Shown piece after piece: positions 19,040-27,242 of a stretch of DNA of 64,000 nt; position 1 is the first letter of the stretch, and each line of letters starts with the position of its first letter. The stretch comes from Prescottella defluvii. GTDB lineage: Bacteria > Actinomycetota > Actinomycetes > Mycobacteriales > Mycobacteriaceae. The stretch covers positions 17,999 to 81,998 of the forward strand of contig NZ_JPOC01000036.1 of assembly GCF_000738775.1 (NCBI RefSeq). The letters are read 5' to 3'. The notes beneath the pieces were generated by a model. The model was given only the letters and a program-made list of their open reading frames with translations. It made no database searches and was not told where the DNA came from. The translations under genes and the position numbers were made by a program.

Positions 19040-20124
19040 GGACGGTCCGCGGAGGTTCCCGAGATGGTGCCGCTGCCGAGGACCACGTCGCCGGCCTCGT
19101 CCGGGCGGTACAGGACGACGGCCTGCCCCTTCGCGACACCGGTGAGCGGTTCCGACAACTGCACGACGATGCCGCCGTCGACTTCCTCCGCGACGGCGCG
19201 GGCGGTCCCGCCGTGGGCCCGCACCTGCACGACACACTCGACCGGACCCTCCGGCGCCTGCCCGGACGTCCAGATCGCGCGGTCGGCGGTGATGGTCCAC
19301 ACCTCGAGCCGGGTGGCCGAACCGACCCGCACGGTGCCGGTGTCGGGTTCGATCGCCGTCACGTAGCGCGGCTGCCCATCGGCGGCCGGGCCCTGGACGC
19401 CGAGTCCCTTGCGCTGGCCGATCGTGAAGCCGTGCACACCCTCGTGCTGCGCGAGCACCTCGCCGGTGTCGGCGTCGACCACGGCGCCGGGGCGGATGCC
19501 GATCTTCGCGCCGAGGAACGCCCGCGTGTCACCGGAAGGGATGAAGCAGATGTCGTGACTGTCAGGCTTGTTCGCGACCGCGAGTCCGCGCTCGGCGGCC
19601 TCCTCGCGGATCTGCTCCTTGGGGGTGTCGCCGATCGGGAACATGGCCCGCGACAACTGCTCCGCGGTGAGCACCGCGAGCACGTACGACTGGTCCTTGT
19701 CGGCGTCGACGGCGCGGCGCAGCACGCCGTCCTCGAGTCGCGCGTAGTGCCCCGTTGCGACGGCGTCGAATCCCAGCGCGTAGGCGCGGTCGGCGAGCGC
19801 CGCGAACTTGATCTTCTCGTTGCACCGCAGGCACGGGTTCGGAGTCTCCCCCGCCGCGTACGCCTCGACGAAGTCGTCGATCACGTCTTCCTTGAAGCGG
19901 TCCGCGAAATCCCAGACGTAGAAAGGGATCCCGAGCACATCGGCCGCACGCTTGGCGTCGCCCGCGTCCTCCTTGGAGCAGCAGCCGCGCGACCCGGTCC
20001 GCAGGGTGCCCGGCGCCGTCGACAAGGCGAGGTGGACACCGACCACGTCGTGGCCGGCCGCGACCGCGCGGGCCGCGGCAACCGCGGAGTCCACTCCGCC
20101 GCTCATCGCTGCCAGAACTCGCAT
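19036..20124 (-). CDS. mnmA: tRNA-specific 2-thiouridylase
   Basis: MnmA (362 residues) makes 2-thiouridine at the wobble position of Lys, Glu and Gln tRNAs. The PP-loop is SGGVDS (8-13). The catalytic cysteines are C98 (NPCLRC) and C193 (SHDICFI), and [12 protein letters not shown] is the conserved C-terminal-domain segment. It follows the cysteine desulfurase gene with no gap, consistent with receiving persulfide sulfur from it, and overlaps the MetE-like gene by 4 nt. Confidence 0.97.
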   Translation of the reverse strand: MRVLAAMSGGVDSAVAAARAVAAGHDVVGVHLALSTAPGTLRTGSRGCCSKEDAGDAKRAADVLGIPFYVWDFADRFKEDVIDDFVEAYAAGETPNPCLRCNEKIKFAALADRAYALGFDAVATGHYARLEDGVLRRAVDADKDQSYVLAVLTAEQLSRAMFPIGDTPKEQIREEAAERGLAVANKPDSHDICFIPSGDTRAFLGAKIGIRPGAVVDADTGEVLAQHEGVHGFTIGQRKGLGVQGPAADGQPRYVTAIEPDTGTVRVGSATRLEVWTITADRAIWTSGQAPEGPVECVVQVRAHGGTARAVAEEVDGGIVVQLSEPLTGVAKGQAVVLYRPDEAGDVVLGSGTISGTSADRP

Positions 20125-21342
20125 CTAACGATTCCCTCCTCGCGCGCCTGCGCTCGCCAGTCCGGCGGCACGAGCACGTTCGATCACCTGCGGCAGCGCC
20201 GACAGCAGCGCCTCGATGTCCCGCTCGGTCGATGTGTGCCCCAACGAGAATCGCAGCGATCCCCGCGCCAGGACGGGGTCGATCCCCATCGCCGTCAGCA
20301 CATGACTGGCACTCGCGACACCGGCCGTGCACGCCGACCCCGTGGAACACTCGACGCCGGCGACGTCGAGCAGCATCAGCAGCGAGTCGCCCTCGCAACC
20401 CGGAAAAGTGAAGTGCGCGTTGCCGGGAAGCCGGGCGTCGCCGGTGGCACCGTTGAGGATCGCGTCGGGCACGATCGCCTGCACACCCTCGATCAGGTTC
20501 TCCCGCAACGTAGTCAACTCGGCGGTGCGCGCCTCCATCTCGGCCGCCGTGATCCGCAGCGCGGACGCGAGGCCGACGATGGACGCCGTGTCCTGCGTGC
20601 CGGAACGCAGATCGCGCTCGTGCCCGCCGCCGTGCGAGAGCGGCACACACGGCACCTGGCGCCCCAGCAGCAGCGCGCCGACACCCTGCGGGCCGCCCAG
20701 CTTGTGACCGGCGATGCTCAGCGCCGACAGCCCGCTCGCCGCGAAGTCGATCGGCAGGTGCGCCGCGGCCTGCACCGCGTCGGAGTGGATCGGGACGTCG
20801 TAGGCAGACGCAATCGCGGCAATCTTCTCGATCGGGTTGATCGTGCCGATCTCGTTGTTGGCCCACATCACGGTGACGAGGGCGGTCTCCTCGGCGTGGG
20901 CGGCAAGTTCGGCACGCACCACGTCGGGGTCGACGGCGCCGTTCGCGTCCACCGGCAACCACGTCACCCGGGCGCCCTCGTGCGCGACGAGCCACTCGAC
21001 GGCGTCGAGCACGGCATGGTGCTCGACGGCGCTCGCGAGGATGCGGGTGCGCTTGGGGTCTGCGTCGCGGCGGGCCCAGTAGATGCCCTTGACGGCGAGG
21101 TTGTCGCTCTCGGTGCCACCGGAGGTGAAGATCACCTCGGACGGACGGGCCCCGAGGGAGGCGGCGATGGACTCGCGGGACTCCTCGATCCGGCGCCGGG
21201 CCGATCGACCCGATCCGTGCAGCGACGAGGCGTTACCCACCGTGGCGAAGACCTCGGTCATCGCCACGATCGTCGCCGGATACATAGGTGTGGTCGCGGC
21301 GTGGTCGAGGTAGACCGCTGAGCTGGTGGCAGGCGAGATCAT
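20125..21342 (-). CDS. iscS: Cysteine desulfurase (IscS/NifS-like)
   Basis: A 405-residue PLP enzyme converting cysteine to alanine and an enzyme-bound persulfide. It begins [21 protein letters not shown] binds the cofactor phosphate, VEHHAVLDA stacks on PLP, and [14 protein letters not shown] holds the PLP lysine K214. The mobile loop [11 protein letters not shown] carries the catalytic C338. It abuts mnmA directly, so tRNA thiolation is its most obvious client. No IscU/SufU scaffold gene is next to it, which matches the mycobacterial arrangement. Confidence 0.96.
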   Translation of the reverse strand: MISPATSSAVYLDHAATTPMYPATIVAMTEVFATVGNASSLHGSGRSARRRIEESRESIAASLGARPSEVIFTSGGTESDNLAVKGIYWARRDADPKRTRILASAVEHHAVLDAVEWLVAHEGARVTWLPVDANGAVDPDVVRAELAAHAEETALVTVMWANNEIGTINPIEKIAAIASAYDVPIHSDAVQAAAHLPIDFAASGLSALSIAGHKLGGPQGVGALLLGRQVPCVPLSHGGGHERDLRSGTQDTASIVGLASALRITAAEMEARTAELTTLRENLIEGVQAIVPDAILNGATGDARLPGNAHFTFPGCEGDSLLMLLDVAGVECSTGSACTAGVASASHVLTAMGIDPVLARGSLRFSLGHTSTERDIEALLSALPQVIERARAAGLASAGARGGNR

Positions 21343-21395
21343 GACTCGACAAGGATAACCGTTGACGAAGACCCGTCACGCCGCGGAGACCCCTC

Positions 21396-22244
21396 TCACG
21401 CGGCACGCGCGCGACGACGGCCCTCCAGACGGGCGAGGATGCGGTCCGCGCCCACCGCCGCCCCGCGGCGGACCTCGCATTCGCACCGCTCGGCGAGGTC
21501 CCGGCGGTCGCCGCCCGGGGCCTGCAACGCCCCCAGTGTGACCCGTGCGCGCAGGCCGCGACTGCGCAACACACGGCGTATCGAGGCCGCGATCGAATCG
21601 TCGCCCACGAAGCTCGGTCCGGTTGTGTGGTCCCCCGCCGCGTCGACGTACTCCACCAGCACCGGCTGGACCGGCCTCTGCGCATCGACCGCGGCCTGGA
21701 AGAGGGCCGGCCGGAACCTACCGAACGCCTGACCACACCACGTGGTCCCCTCCGGGAAGACGATCACCGTGTCCCCCGCGAGCAGGCGGTCCCGCGCCGC
21801 GGCGACCGTGCCGGGCAGACCGCGCAGGTTGCCCCGCTCGATCGGGATCACCCCGGCCCGGCGGGCCACCGCACCGAGCAGTGGCCACGCCAGCAGGTCG
21901 GCCCGCGCCACGAACCGCCCCGGCAGCACCGCCGCGAGCACCAGGACGTCGAGCCACGAGACGTGCCCGGCCACCACCAGCGTGCCCGGCGGGACCCGAC
22001 CCGCCGGCGCGGACACGTCGAGTCGAACACCGATACCGCGCAACGCTGTTCGCGCCAGCATCCGATGGCAAGCGGTCCGCGGGCGCGACGGGAGCAGTCG
22101 CACCACCGGCAGCAGCACCGACGACGACGCCACCGCCACCAGCGCGATCCACCGACCGCACGCGAGCGCGACCGGAACCCGTTCGGGATGACGCGGCAGG
22201 CACCCGACACCGCACGGGCTCGTCGGCAGCCACGAACGGCTCAT
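21396..22244 (-). CDS. 1-acyl-sn-glycerol-3-phosphate acyltransferase-like (PlsC family)
   Basis: A 282-residue acyltransferase with the HX4D motif HVSWLD preceded by LVVAGH, then RADLLAWPLLGAVARRAGVIPIERG and the VIVFPEGTTWCG substrate motif. A hydrophobic segment near residues 30-50 would anchor it in the membrane. The ATG at 22244 overlaps the stop of the upstream GNAT acyltransferase (ATGA). The pairing of an OlsB-like GNAT and a PlsC/OlsA-like enzyme is the layout of ornithine-lipid synthesis genes. Mycobacterial homologue by position: Rv3026c. Confidence 0.9.
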   Translation of the reverse strand: MSRSWLPTSPCGVGCLPRHPERVPVALACGRWIALVAVASSSVLLPVVRLLPSRPRTACHRMLARTALRGIGVRLDVSAPAGRVPPGTLVVAGHVSWLDVLVLAAVLPGRFVARADLLAWPLLGAVARRAGVIPIERGNLRGLPGTVAAARDRLLAGDTVIVFPEGTTWCGQAFGRFRPALFQAAVDAQRPVQPVLVEYVDAAGDHTTGPSFVGDDSIAASIRRVLRSRGLRARVTLGALQAPGGDRRDLAERCECEVRRGAAVGADRILARLEGRRRARAA

Positions 22245-23053
22245 GCTGCCGCCTCGACCACCGCCGACGCCCGCCGCAACCGGTCGAGGTAGCGGGTGTC
22301 GGCGTCGTGCAGACTCTGCAGCGCCACGAAGTCGGCGACACCGAAGTCCGGGTCGTGTGCGGGTTCCCCGCAGATCTTCGCCCCCAGCCGCAGATAGCCG
22401 CGCAGCAGCGGCGGCACCGACGGCCGCAGCGGCGCGGCGATGTCGTCCAGGGGACGGCCGTCCACCCGGACCGGGCGCAGCGGGCGCGCCCACGTCGACG
22501 GGTCCGCTGCATGCCGGCTCAGCAGGAAGTCCCGCACACCCCGCACGTTCGCGCCGGCGACGGCGTCGGGCCGGTCCTGCATCGGCACCGACACGCAGCC
22601 CATGACGGTGTCGTGGCCGGTGAGCTGCAGGTAGTGCAGGATCCCCGCCCACATCAGCGCGAGGACCGAGCCCGAGCGATGGCCGACGTCCACACAGGCC
22701 CGCCCCATCTCGACGACGCGACTCCCCGCGGGGTCGATCGCCGACAGGTCGAACTCGGTGGCGGTGTAGTAGCCCCCGGCGGCGATCGCGGCGTCGGGCG
22801 GCAGCATCCGGTAGCAGCCGACGAAGTCACCGGAGACGTTGTCACGGACGAGGAGATGGTCGCAGAAGTCGTCGAACCGGTCGGCGTCGAGGCGCTCGGC
22901 CGATTCGGGGAGGACGAAGCCGGGTTCGGCAGCGAACACCCGGTAGCGCAGACGCTGCGCCGCCTCCCGGTGTTCGCGATCGGAGGAGACGAGGAGGGAG
23001 TAGCGGGATCCGGTCTCGGTGTAGACGGTCTCGACGAGTGGCGAAGTTGTCAT
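22241..23053 (-). CDS. GNAT-fold acyltransferase, OlsB/hemolysin-like (Rv3027c-like)
   Basis: A 270-residue protein of the family that contains ornithine N-alpha-acyltransferase OlsB. The typical pattern is visible: a beginning SDREHREAAQRLRYRVFAAE, the DDFCDHLLV segment, VGCYRMLPP, VVEMGRACVDVGHRSGSVLALMW and VMGCVSVP. The ATG at 23053 is preferred over a TTG two codons upstream. It is translationally coupled to the PlsC gene. Whether the acceptor is ornithine or another amine is not decided by the sequence. It is followed on its 5' side by cassette B. Confidence 0.85.
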   Translation of the reverse strand: MTTSPLVETVYTETGSRYSLLVSSDREHREAAQRLRYRVFAAEPGFVLPESAERLDADRFDDFCDHLLVRDNVSGDFVGCYRMLPPDAAIAAGGYYTATEFDLSAIDPAGSRVVEMGRACVDVGHRSGSVLALMWAGILHYLQLTGHDTVMGCVSVPMQDRPDAVAGANVRGVRDFLLSRHAADPSTWARPLRPVRVDGRPLDDIAAPLRPSVPPLLRGYLRLGAKICGEPAHDPDFGVADFVALQSLHDADTRYLDRLRRASAVVEAAA

Positions 23054-23128
23054 GCGCAAGGTCTATCGAGCCCGTCCGGCGACCAGGCGTCGGCGATGTG
23101 TCGCGTCGATGCAGCTTCGGTGAACGCG

Positions 23129-23190
23129 CCGCGCGCACATTGACGCCCCGCGCGCCCGATCGCGCGCGCGGGAGGCGAGGTTGCGCGCGG
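23129..23190. repeat. Left palindrome of cassette B
   Basis: Outer arms CCGCGCGCA (23129-23137) and TGCGCGCGG (23182-23190) pair over 9 nt. Inside, CGCC..CCGCGCGC (from 23144) pairs with GCGCGCGG..GGCG (to 23177) around a CCGATCGC loop, with a 2-nt bulge. Bases 23139-23190 recur at 24235-24286 with 51 of 52 identical and in the same orientation. The core CCGAT followed by GGAGGCG is shared with the cassette A elements. Confidence 0.85.
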
Positions 23191-23191
23191 G

Positions 23192-23226
23192 AGGTTGTGG
23201 ACAACTTTCTCGGGCATCCACAACCT
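23192..23226 (+). promoter_or_regulatory. Leader hairpin with DnaA-box-like arms, cassette B
   Basis: AGGTTGTGGA (23192-23201) and TCCACAACCT (23217-23226) form a perfect 10-bp inverted repeat with a 15-nt loop, starting 1 nt after the left palindrome. TGTGGACAA (23196-23204) is the exact complement of TTGTCCACA, the actinobacterial DnaA-box consensus. The facing GCATCCACA is an 8/9 match. Same placement and logic as in cassette A. Confidence 0.55.
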
Positions 23227-23273
23227 GCCACGGAACGCTCTCCCGGCGCCCCGTGTGCCGCACGATGAGACCT

Positions 23274-24239
23274 GTGACCCGCGAACCGACCCACCGCCCG
23301 CTGCTCCGCCGCAGTGCCCTCGCGCAGGGCTTCACCGACGGCGAACTCCGAACACTGTGCCGCAGTGGCGGATGGGACCGGCTGCGCCCGGGCAGCTACC
23401 TGTCGCCCGAAGCGCAGCAGGAACTCGACGACGTGGGCCGCCACCGCGCGCTGCTCGACGCGACCCTCCCGGGCCTGAGCTGCGACGCGGTCGTGAGCCA
23501 CCAGACCGCGGCGGTACTGCACGGGTTGCCGCTGTGGCAGATTCCGCTCGACCGGATCCACGTCACCCGGGATCGGTCCGGCGGCGGGCGTCGGACCCGG
23601 CACCTCCACTCCCACAGTGCGCCACTGACCCCCGGCGATGTCGTCGAGCTGGGCGGGACTCGCGTGACGACCGTCGCCCGCACCGTCGCGGACCTGTGCC
23701 GGACGGTACCGTTCGAGCGGGGCGTGGTCGTCGGCGACTGCGCACTGGCGAGGCCCGATCTGACCCGCGATGCGATCGCGGACGCACTCCACTACGCGGC
23801 GGGCCGACCCGGTCACCCGGCAGCGCTGCGTGCCCTCGCCTTCCTCGACGGCCGCAGCGAGAGCGTCGGTGAGTCACGCAGTCGCGTCGCACTCTCGGCG
23901 CTCGACGTTCCGGTCCCGGACCTGCAGGCGTCGCTGCTCGACGCCGACGGACTCCTGCTCGGACGCGTCGACTTCCTCTTCGCCGAGGCAGGGGTGGTCG
24001 GCGAGTTCGACGGAAAGGTCAAGTACGGCAAGTACCTTCGCGACGGCCAGGACCCGGGCGATGCCGTGTTCGCGGAGAAGCAGCGCGAGGACCGGATCCG
24101 GGATGCGGGCTGGGAGGTGACGCGGTGGACTTGGCGTGACCTCGACACCCCGCAGGTGATCGGTGCACGGATTCGGCGGGCGATGCAGCGGCATACCGGT
24201 CGCCGCCGGCCACTGGGCGCGGTGCTGCGCGCGGATTGA
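23274..24239 (+). CDS. AbiEi-like protein with Vsr/PD-(D/E)XK-type C-terminal domain (cassette B)
   Basis: Paralogue of the gene at 199-1104, 321 residues from the GTG at 23274 (an ATG lies 9 nt upstream). The GTG was chosen because it puts GFTD at residue 19 as in cassette A and leaves a similar distance to the leader hairpin. It has a winged-helix N-terminus (SALAQGFTDGELRTLCRSGG...LRPGSYL), a middle domain, and DGRSESVGESRSRV (E196, E200), GRVDFLF (D233), VGEFDG..KY (E244, D246, K250) and EKQREDRIR. The 14-residue DGRSESVGESRSRV block is identical in both paralogues. The last codons and the TGA stop lie inside the right palindrome. No toxin partner is adjacent. Confidence 0.8.
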   Translation: MTREPTHRPLLRRSALAQGFTDGELRTLCRSGGWDRLRPGSYLSPEAQQELDDVGRHRALLDATLPGLSCDAVVSHQTAAVLHGLPLWQIPLDRIHVTRDRSGGGRRTRHLHSHSAPLTPGDVVELGGTRVTTVARTVADLCRTVPFERGVVVGDCALARPDLTRDAIADALHYAAGRPGHPAALRALAFLDGRSESVGESRSRVALSALDVPVPDLQASLLDADGLLLGRVDFLFAEAGVVGEFDGKVKYGKYLRDGQDPGDAVFAEKQREDRIRDAGWEVTRWTWRDLDTPQVIGARIRRAMQRHTGRRRPLGAVLRAD

Positions 24240-24286
24240 CGCCCCGCGCGCCCGATCGCGCGCGCGGGAGGCGAAGTTGCGCGCGG
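24226..24286. repeat. Right palindrome of cassette B
   Basis: Direct copy of the left element (24235-24286 versus 23139-23190, one mismatch). GCGCGC at 24227-24232 pairs with GCGCGC at 24279-24284 outside the same inner hairpin. The ATTGAC at its left end supplies the TGA stop (24237-24239) of the AbiEi-like gene, so gene and repeat have become merged. Confidence 0.85.
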
Positions 24287-24324
24287 CGCGACCGGATCCG
24301 CGCAATGTAGCCCGCGCAACGCGG

Positions 24325-24356
24325 GACCCCCGCCACCGGAACCGGTGACGGGGGTC
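24325..24356 (-). terminator. Terminator-like hairpin after etfA
   Basis: GACCCCCGCCACCGG/CCGGTGACGGGGGTC: a 15-bp stem with one mismatch and a 2-nt loop, 20 nt beyond the etfA stop. Confidence 0.7.
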
Positions 24357-24375
24357 TGCGAGCGTGGGGCAGGGA

Positions 24376-25332
24376 TCAGCCCTTGTGTGCCTTCACAGCC
24401 TCGGTGAGCTGCGGGGCGACGTTGAACAGGTCGCCCACGACGCCGTAGTCCGCGATCTCGAAGATCGGGGCCTCTTCGTCCTTGTTGACCGCGACGATGG
24501 TCTTCGAGGTCTGCATGCCGGCGCGGTGCTGGATGGCACCGGAGATGCCGAGCGCGATGTACAGCTGCGGCGAGACCGTCTTACCGGTCTGACCGACCTG
24601 GAACTGGCCCGGGTAGTAGCCGGAGTCGACGGCGGCGCGGGAAGCACCGACGGCGGCACCGAGCGAGTCGGCGAGCTCCTCGACGACCGAGAACTTGTCG
24701 GCCGAGCCGACGCCACGGCCACCGGAGACGACGACCGACGCCTCGGTGAGCTCCGGACGATCGCCACCGACGATCGGGGCACGGGAGACGACCTTGACGG
24801 CGCTCTCGTCCTGAGCCGGAACCTCGACGACGACCTGCTCGCCGGCACCGGCCTGCGGCTGGGCCTCGACGGCGCCCGGACGGACCGAGATGACCGGAAC
24901 CTCGCCGTTGGCCTTGGCCTCGACGGTGAACGCGCCACCGAAGATCGAGTGGACGGCACTGCCGTCGGCCTTGATCTCGACGACGTCGGACAGCAGGCCG
25001 GAGCCGATGCGAGCTGCCAGGCGACCGGCAACTTCCTTGCCCTCGGTGCTGGCGGCGGTGATGACGGCGGCCGGGCTCGCGACCTCGACCAGGCCGGCGA
25101 GGACGTCGACCTTGGGGGTCACGAGGTAGCCGTCGATGTCGTCGGACTCGGCGACGTAGATCTTGGCGGCACCGGCGGCAGCCAGCGCGTCGGCCAGCTT
25201 CGCGGCGGTACCGGCCGGGCCGGTGACGACGGCGGCCGGCTCACCGAGAGCGCGTGCGGCCGTGATGAGCTCGGTGCTGACCTTCTTGAGCGCACCCTCG
25301 GCGTGCTCGACGAGCACGAGTACTTCTGCCAT
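24376..25332 (-). CDS. etfA: Electron transfer flavoprotein subunit alpha
   Basis: A 318-residue FixB-type subunit that binds FAD and passes electrons from acyl-CoA dehydrogenases to the membrane dehydrogenase. It begins [20 protein letters not shown]. The C-terminal FAD domain shows [54 protein letters not shown] and [20 protein letters not shown]. It follows etfB by 44 nt on the same strand and matches Rv3028c (fixB). Confidence 0.97.
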   Translation of the reverse strand: MAEVLVLVEHAEGALKKVSTELITAARALGEPAAVVTGPAGTAAKLADALAAAGAAKIYVAESDDIDGYLVTPKVDVLAGLVEVASPAAVITAASTEGKEVAGRLAARIGSGLLSDVVEIKADGSAVHSIFGGAFTVEAKANGEVPVISVRPGAVEAQPQAGAGEQVVVEVPAQDESAVKVVSRAPIVGGDRPELTEASVVVSGGRGVGSADKFSVVEELADSLGAAVGASRAAVDSGYYPGQFQVGQTGKTVSPQLYIALGISGAIQHRAGMQTSKTIVAVNKDEEAPIFEIADYGVVGDLFNVAPQLTEAVKAHKG

Positions 25333-25376
25333 TGCTTACTTCTCCCTGTCTTCTCTGCTGGTCTCGAGGGGCGCGA

Positions 25377-26177
25377 TCAGATGATCTTCTGGCCCACGAG
25401 GTACGCGGCGATCTTGGATCCGCCGTCGCCCTCGTCTGCGACGCGCTCACCAGCGGTGCGGGGGGGCTTGGGGGTGGAGGCGGTGACGGTGGTGCCGGCG
25501 TTCGCGACGCCCACGGTCTCCGGATCGACGCCGAGGTCGGCCAGGGTCAGAACCTGAACTTCCTTCTTCTTCGCGGCCATGATGCCCTTGAAGGACGGGA
25601 AGCGGGGCTCGTTGATCTTCTCGGTGACCGAGACGATGGCCGGCAGGCCCGCCTCGAGGCCGAAGACGCCCTCGTCCGTCTCACGCTCGCCGGTGACCTT
25701 GCCGTCGGCGAGGGTCAGCTTGCGCAGCTGGGTCAGCTGCGGCAGGCCCAGGTACTCGGCGATGATGGCCGGGACGGCGCCGATGCGGCCGTCGGTGGCC
25801 TCGTTGCCGGCGATGACGAGATCGGCGGCCTCGCCGTTCTCGAAACCGATCTGGCCGAGGGCCGCGGCGAGGGTCCAGCCGGTCTGGACGGCGTCGGAGC
25901 CGTGCAGGGCCGGGTCGTTGACGTGGACGGCCTTGTCGGCGCCCATCGACAGAGCCTTGCGGATCGCGTCGGTGGCGCGGTCCGGACCGGCGCACAGCAC
26001 GGTGACCTCTCCGCCGTCGCGCTCCTTGATGAGGAGGGCTTCCTCGACTGCGCGCTCGTTGATCTCGTCGAGCACTGCGTCGGCGGCCTCGCGGTCAAGC
26101 GTGAAGTCGCCGTCGGTGAGCTTGCGCTCGGACCACGTGTCGGGGACCTGCTTGATCAAAACGACGATGTTCGTCAT
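25377..26177 (-). CDS. etfB: Electron transfer flavoprotein subunit beta
   Basis: A 266-residue FixA-type subunit that binds AMP and forms the dehydrogenase-docking face of ETF. It begins NIVVLIKQVPDTWSERKL. The family signature VIAGNEATDGRIGAVPAIIAEYLGLPQ and the recognition-loop region GLEAGLPAIVSVTEKINEPRFPS are present. First gene of etfBA. A perfect 22-bp palindrome lies 118 nt upstream in the shared regulatory region with the methyltransferase gene. Matches Rv3029c (fixA). Confidence 0.97.
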   Translation of the reverse strand: MTNIVVLIKQVPDTWSERKLTDGDFTLDREAADAVLDEINERAVEEALLIKERDGGEVTVLCAGPDRATDAIRKALSMGADKAVHVNDPALHGSDAVQTGWTLAAALGQIGFENGEAADLVIAGNEATDGRIGAVPAIIAEYLGLPQLTQLRKLTLADGKVTGERETDEGVFGLEAGLPAIVSVTEKINEPRFPSFKGIMAAKKKEVQVLTLADLGVDPETVGVANAGTTVTASTPKPPRTAGERVADEGDGGSKIAAYLVGQKII

Positions 26178-26294
26178 GGGTCTTCGTCGACCTCCTGTGT
26201 CTATCTACCTGATGATCGCGAGCGGCTCCGCGAGATGCCGAGCTCTCGTAAGTAATTTCGTTGCACGTTGGCTGTGCGACAGATTACCCCACCT

Positions 26295-26316
26295 TAAGTT
26301 ACCCGCGGGTAACTTA
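26295..26316. promoter_or_regulatory. Perfect 22-bp palindromic operator between etfB and the methyltransferase
   Basis: TAAGTTACCCG and CGGGTAACTTA abut to form a perfect palindrome, the size and symmetry of a TetR- or GntR-type operator. It lies in the 240-nt divergent region between the etfB start (26177) and the methyltransferase start (26418). Regulation of etf by a fatty-acid-responsive repressor is plausible but inferred. Confidence 0.6.
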
Positions 26317-26404
26317 GCCGGAATCCGGTCTCACCATAACCGCCCACCGGGGGTTTCATGCGTGTGATGTGGACCACCCCGACAGTCGTCACTCCCGGTG
26401 CCAC

Positions 26405-26410
26405 TAACCT
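26405..26410 (+). promoter_or_regulatory. Possible -10 element for a leaderless methyltransferase transcript
   Basis: TAACCT ends 7 nt before the GTG at 26418, the distance expected if transcription starts at the start codon. No Shine-Dalgarno is present. Low-information motif. Confidence 0.35.
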
Positions 26411-26417
26411 CGCTGGG

Positions 26418-27242
26418 GTGAGCGAATCCACAGTTGGTTCCACAACCGAGCCCCTCGAGACCAGCGCAGCGTCCCGCGAGGACGCCGACACCGGCGCAAC
26501 GCTGCCGCTGACCGGCGAGCGGACCGTGCCCGGAATCCCCGAGGAGAACTACTGGTTCCGACGCCACGAGGTGGTCTACCGAGACCTGCTCCCTCGCTGC
26601 GCCGGACGCGCCGTCCTCGAGGCCGGATCCGGAGAAGGCTACGGCGCCAACATGATTGCCGACGTGGCGCGCAAGGTCACCGGACTCGACTACGACATCT
26701 CGGCGGTCGAGCACGTACGCGCCCGCTACCCCCGCGTGGAGATGCTGCACGGCAATCTCGCGGAACTTCCGCTCGCCGACGAGTCCGTCGACACGGTCGT
26801 GAACTTTCAGGTGATCGAACATTTGTGGGATCAAGCACAGTTCCTTCGCGAGTGTCACCGTGTCCTGGCCCCGGGCGGCGAGCTGCTCGTGAGCACGCCG
26901 AACCGGATCACGTTCTCCCCCGGCCGCGACACCCCCCTCAATCCTTTCCACACGCGTGAGTTGAATGCCGCCGAGCTCACCGAACTGCTCGTCGAAGCCG
27001 GCTTCCGCGTCGCGATCATGACCGGCGTGCACCACGGCGAGCGCCTGCGTGCCCTCGACGCCAAGCACGGCGGCTCGTTCATCGACGCCCAGATCGACCG
27101 AGCCCTCGCCGGTGAGCCGTGGCCGGAGGATCTCACCCGCGACGTCGAGGGCATCGACGTCGGCGACTTCGTCCTGCGCGAGGCCGACATCGACGACAGC
27201 CTCGACCTCGTCGCCGTCGCGATCAAGGACCCCGTGACGTGA
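26418..27242 (+). CDS. SAM-dependent methyltransferase of the methylglucose lipopolysaccharide cluster (Rv3030-like)
   Basis: A class I methyltransferase, 274 residues from the GTG at 26418 (an ATG at 26358 would add 20). The SAM motif I is VLEAGSGEGYGANMIADVA, followed by VTGLDYDISAVEHV, the motif VVNFQVIEHLWDQAQFLRE and LLVSTPNRITFSPGRDTP. It closely matches mycobacterial Rv3030, a 6-O-methyltransferase for methylglucose lipopolysaccharide (MGLP). Its stop overlaps the start of the GH57 gene (GTGA). The start choice rests on the length matching Rv3030 as remembered and the upstream -10-like element. Confidence 0.9.
   Translation: MSESTVGSTTEPLETSAASREDADTGATLPLTGERTVPGIPEENYWFRRHEVVYRDLLPRCAGRAVLEAGSGEGYGANMIADVARKVTGLDYDISAVEHVRARYPRVEMLHGNLAELPLADESVDTVVNFQVIEHLWDQAQFLRECHRVLAPGGELLVSTPNRITFSPGRDTPLNPFHTRELNAAELTELLVEAGFRVAIMTGVHHGERLRALDAKHGGSFIDAQIDRALAGEPWPEDLTRDVEGIDVGDFVLREADIDDSLDLVAVAIKDPVT

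Noticed and set aside
23129..24286. Reading the cassette B repeats as att sites of an integrative element
   Set aside because: There is no integrase and only one gene lies between them; the repeats are palindromes, unlike typical tRNA-derived att sites.
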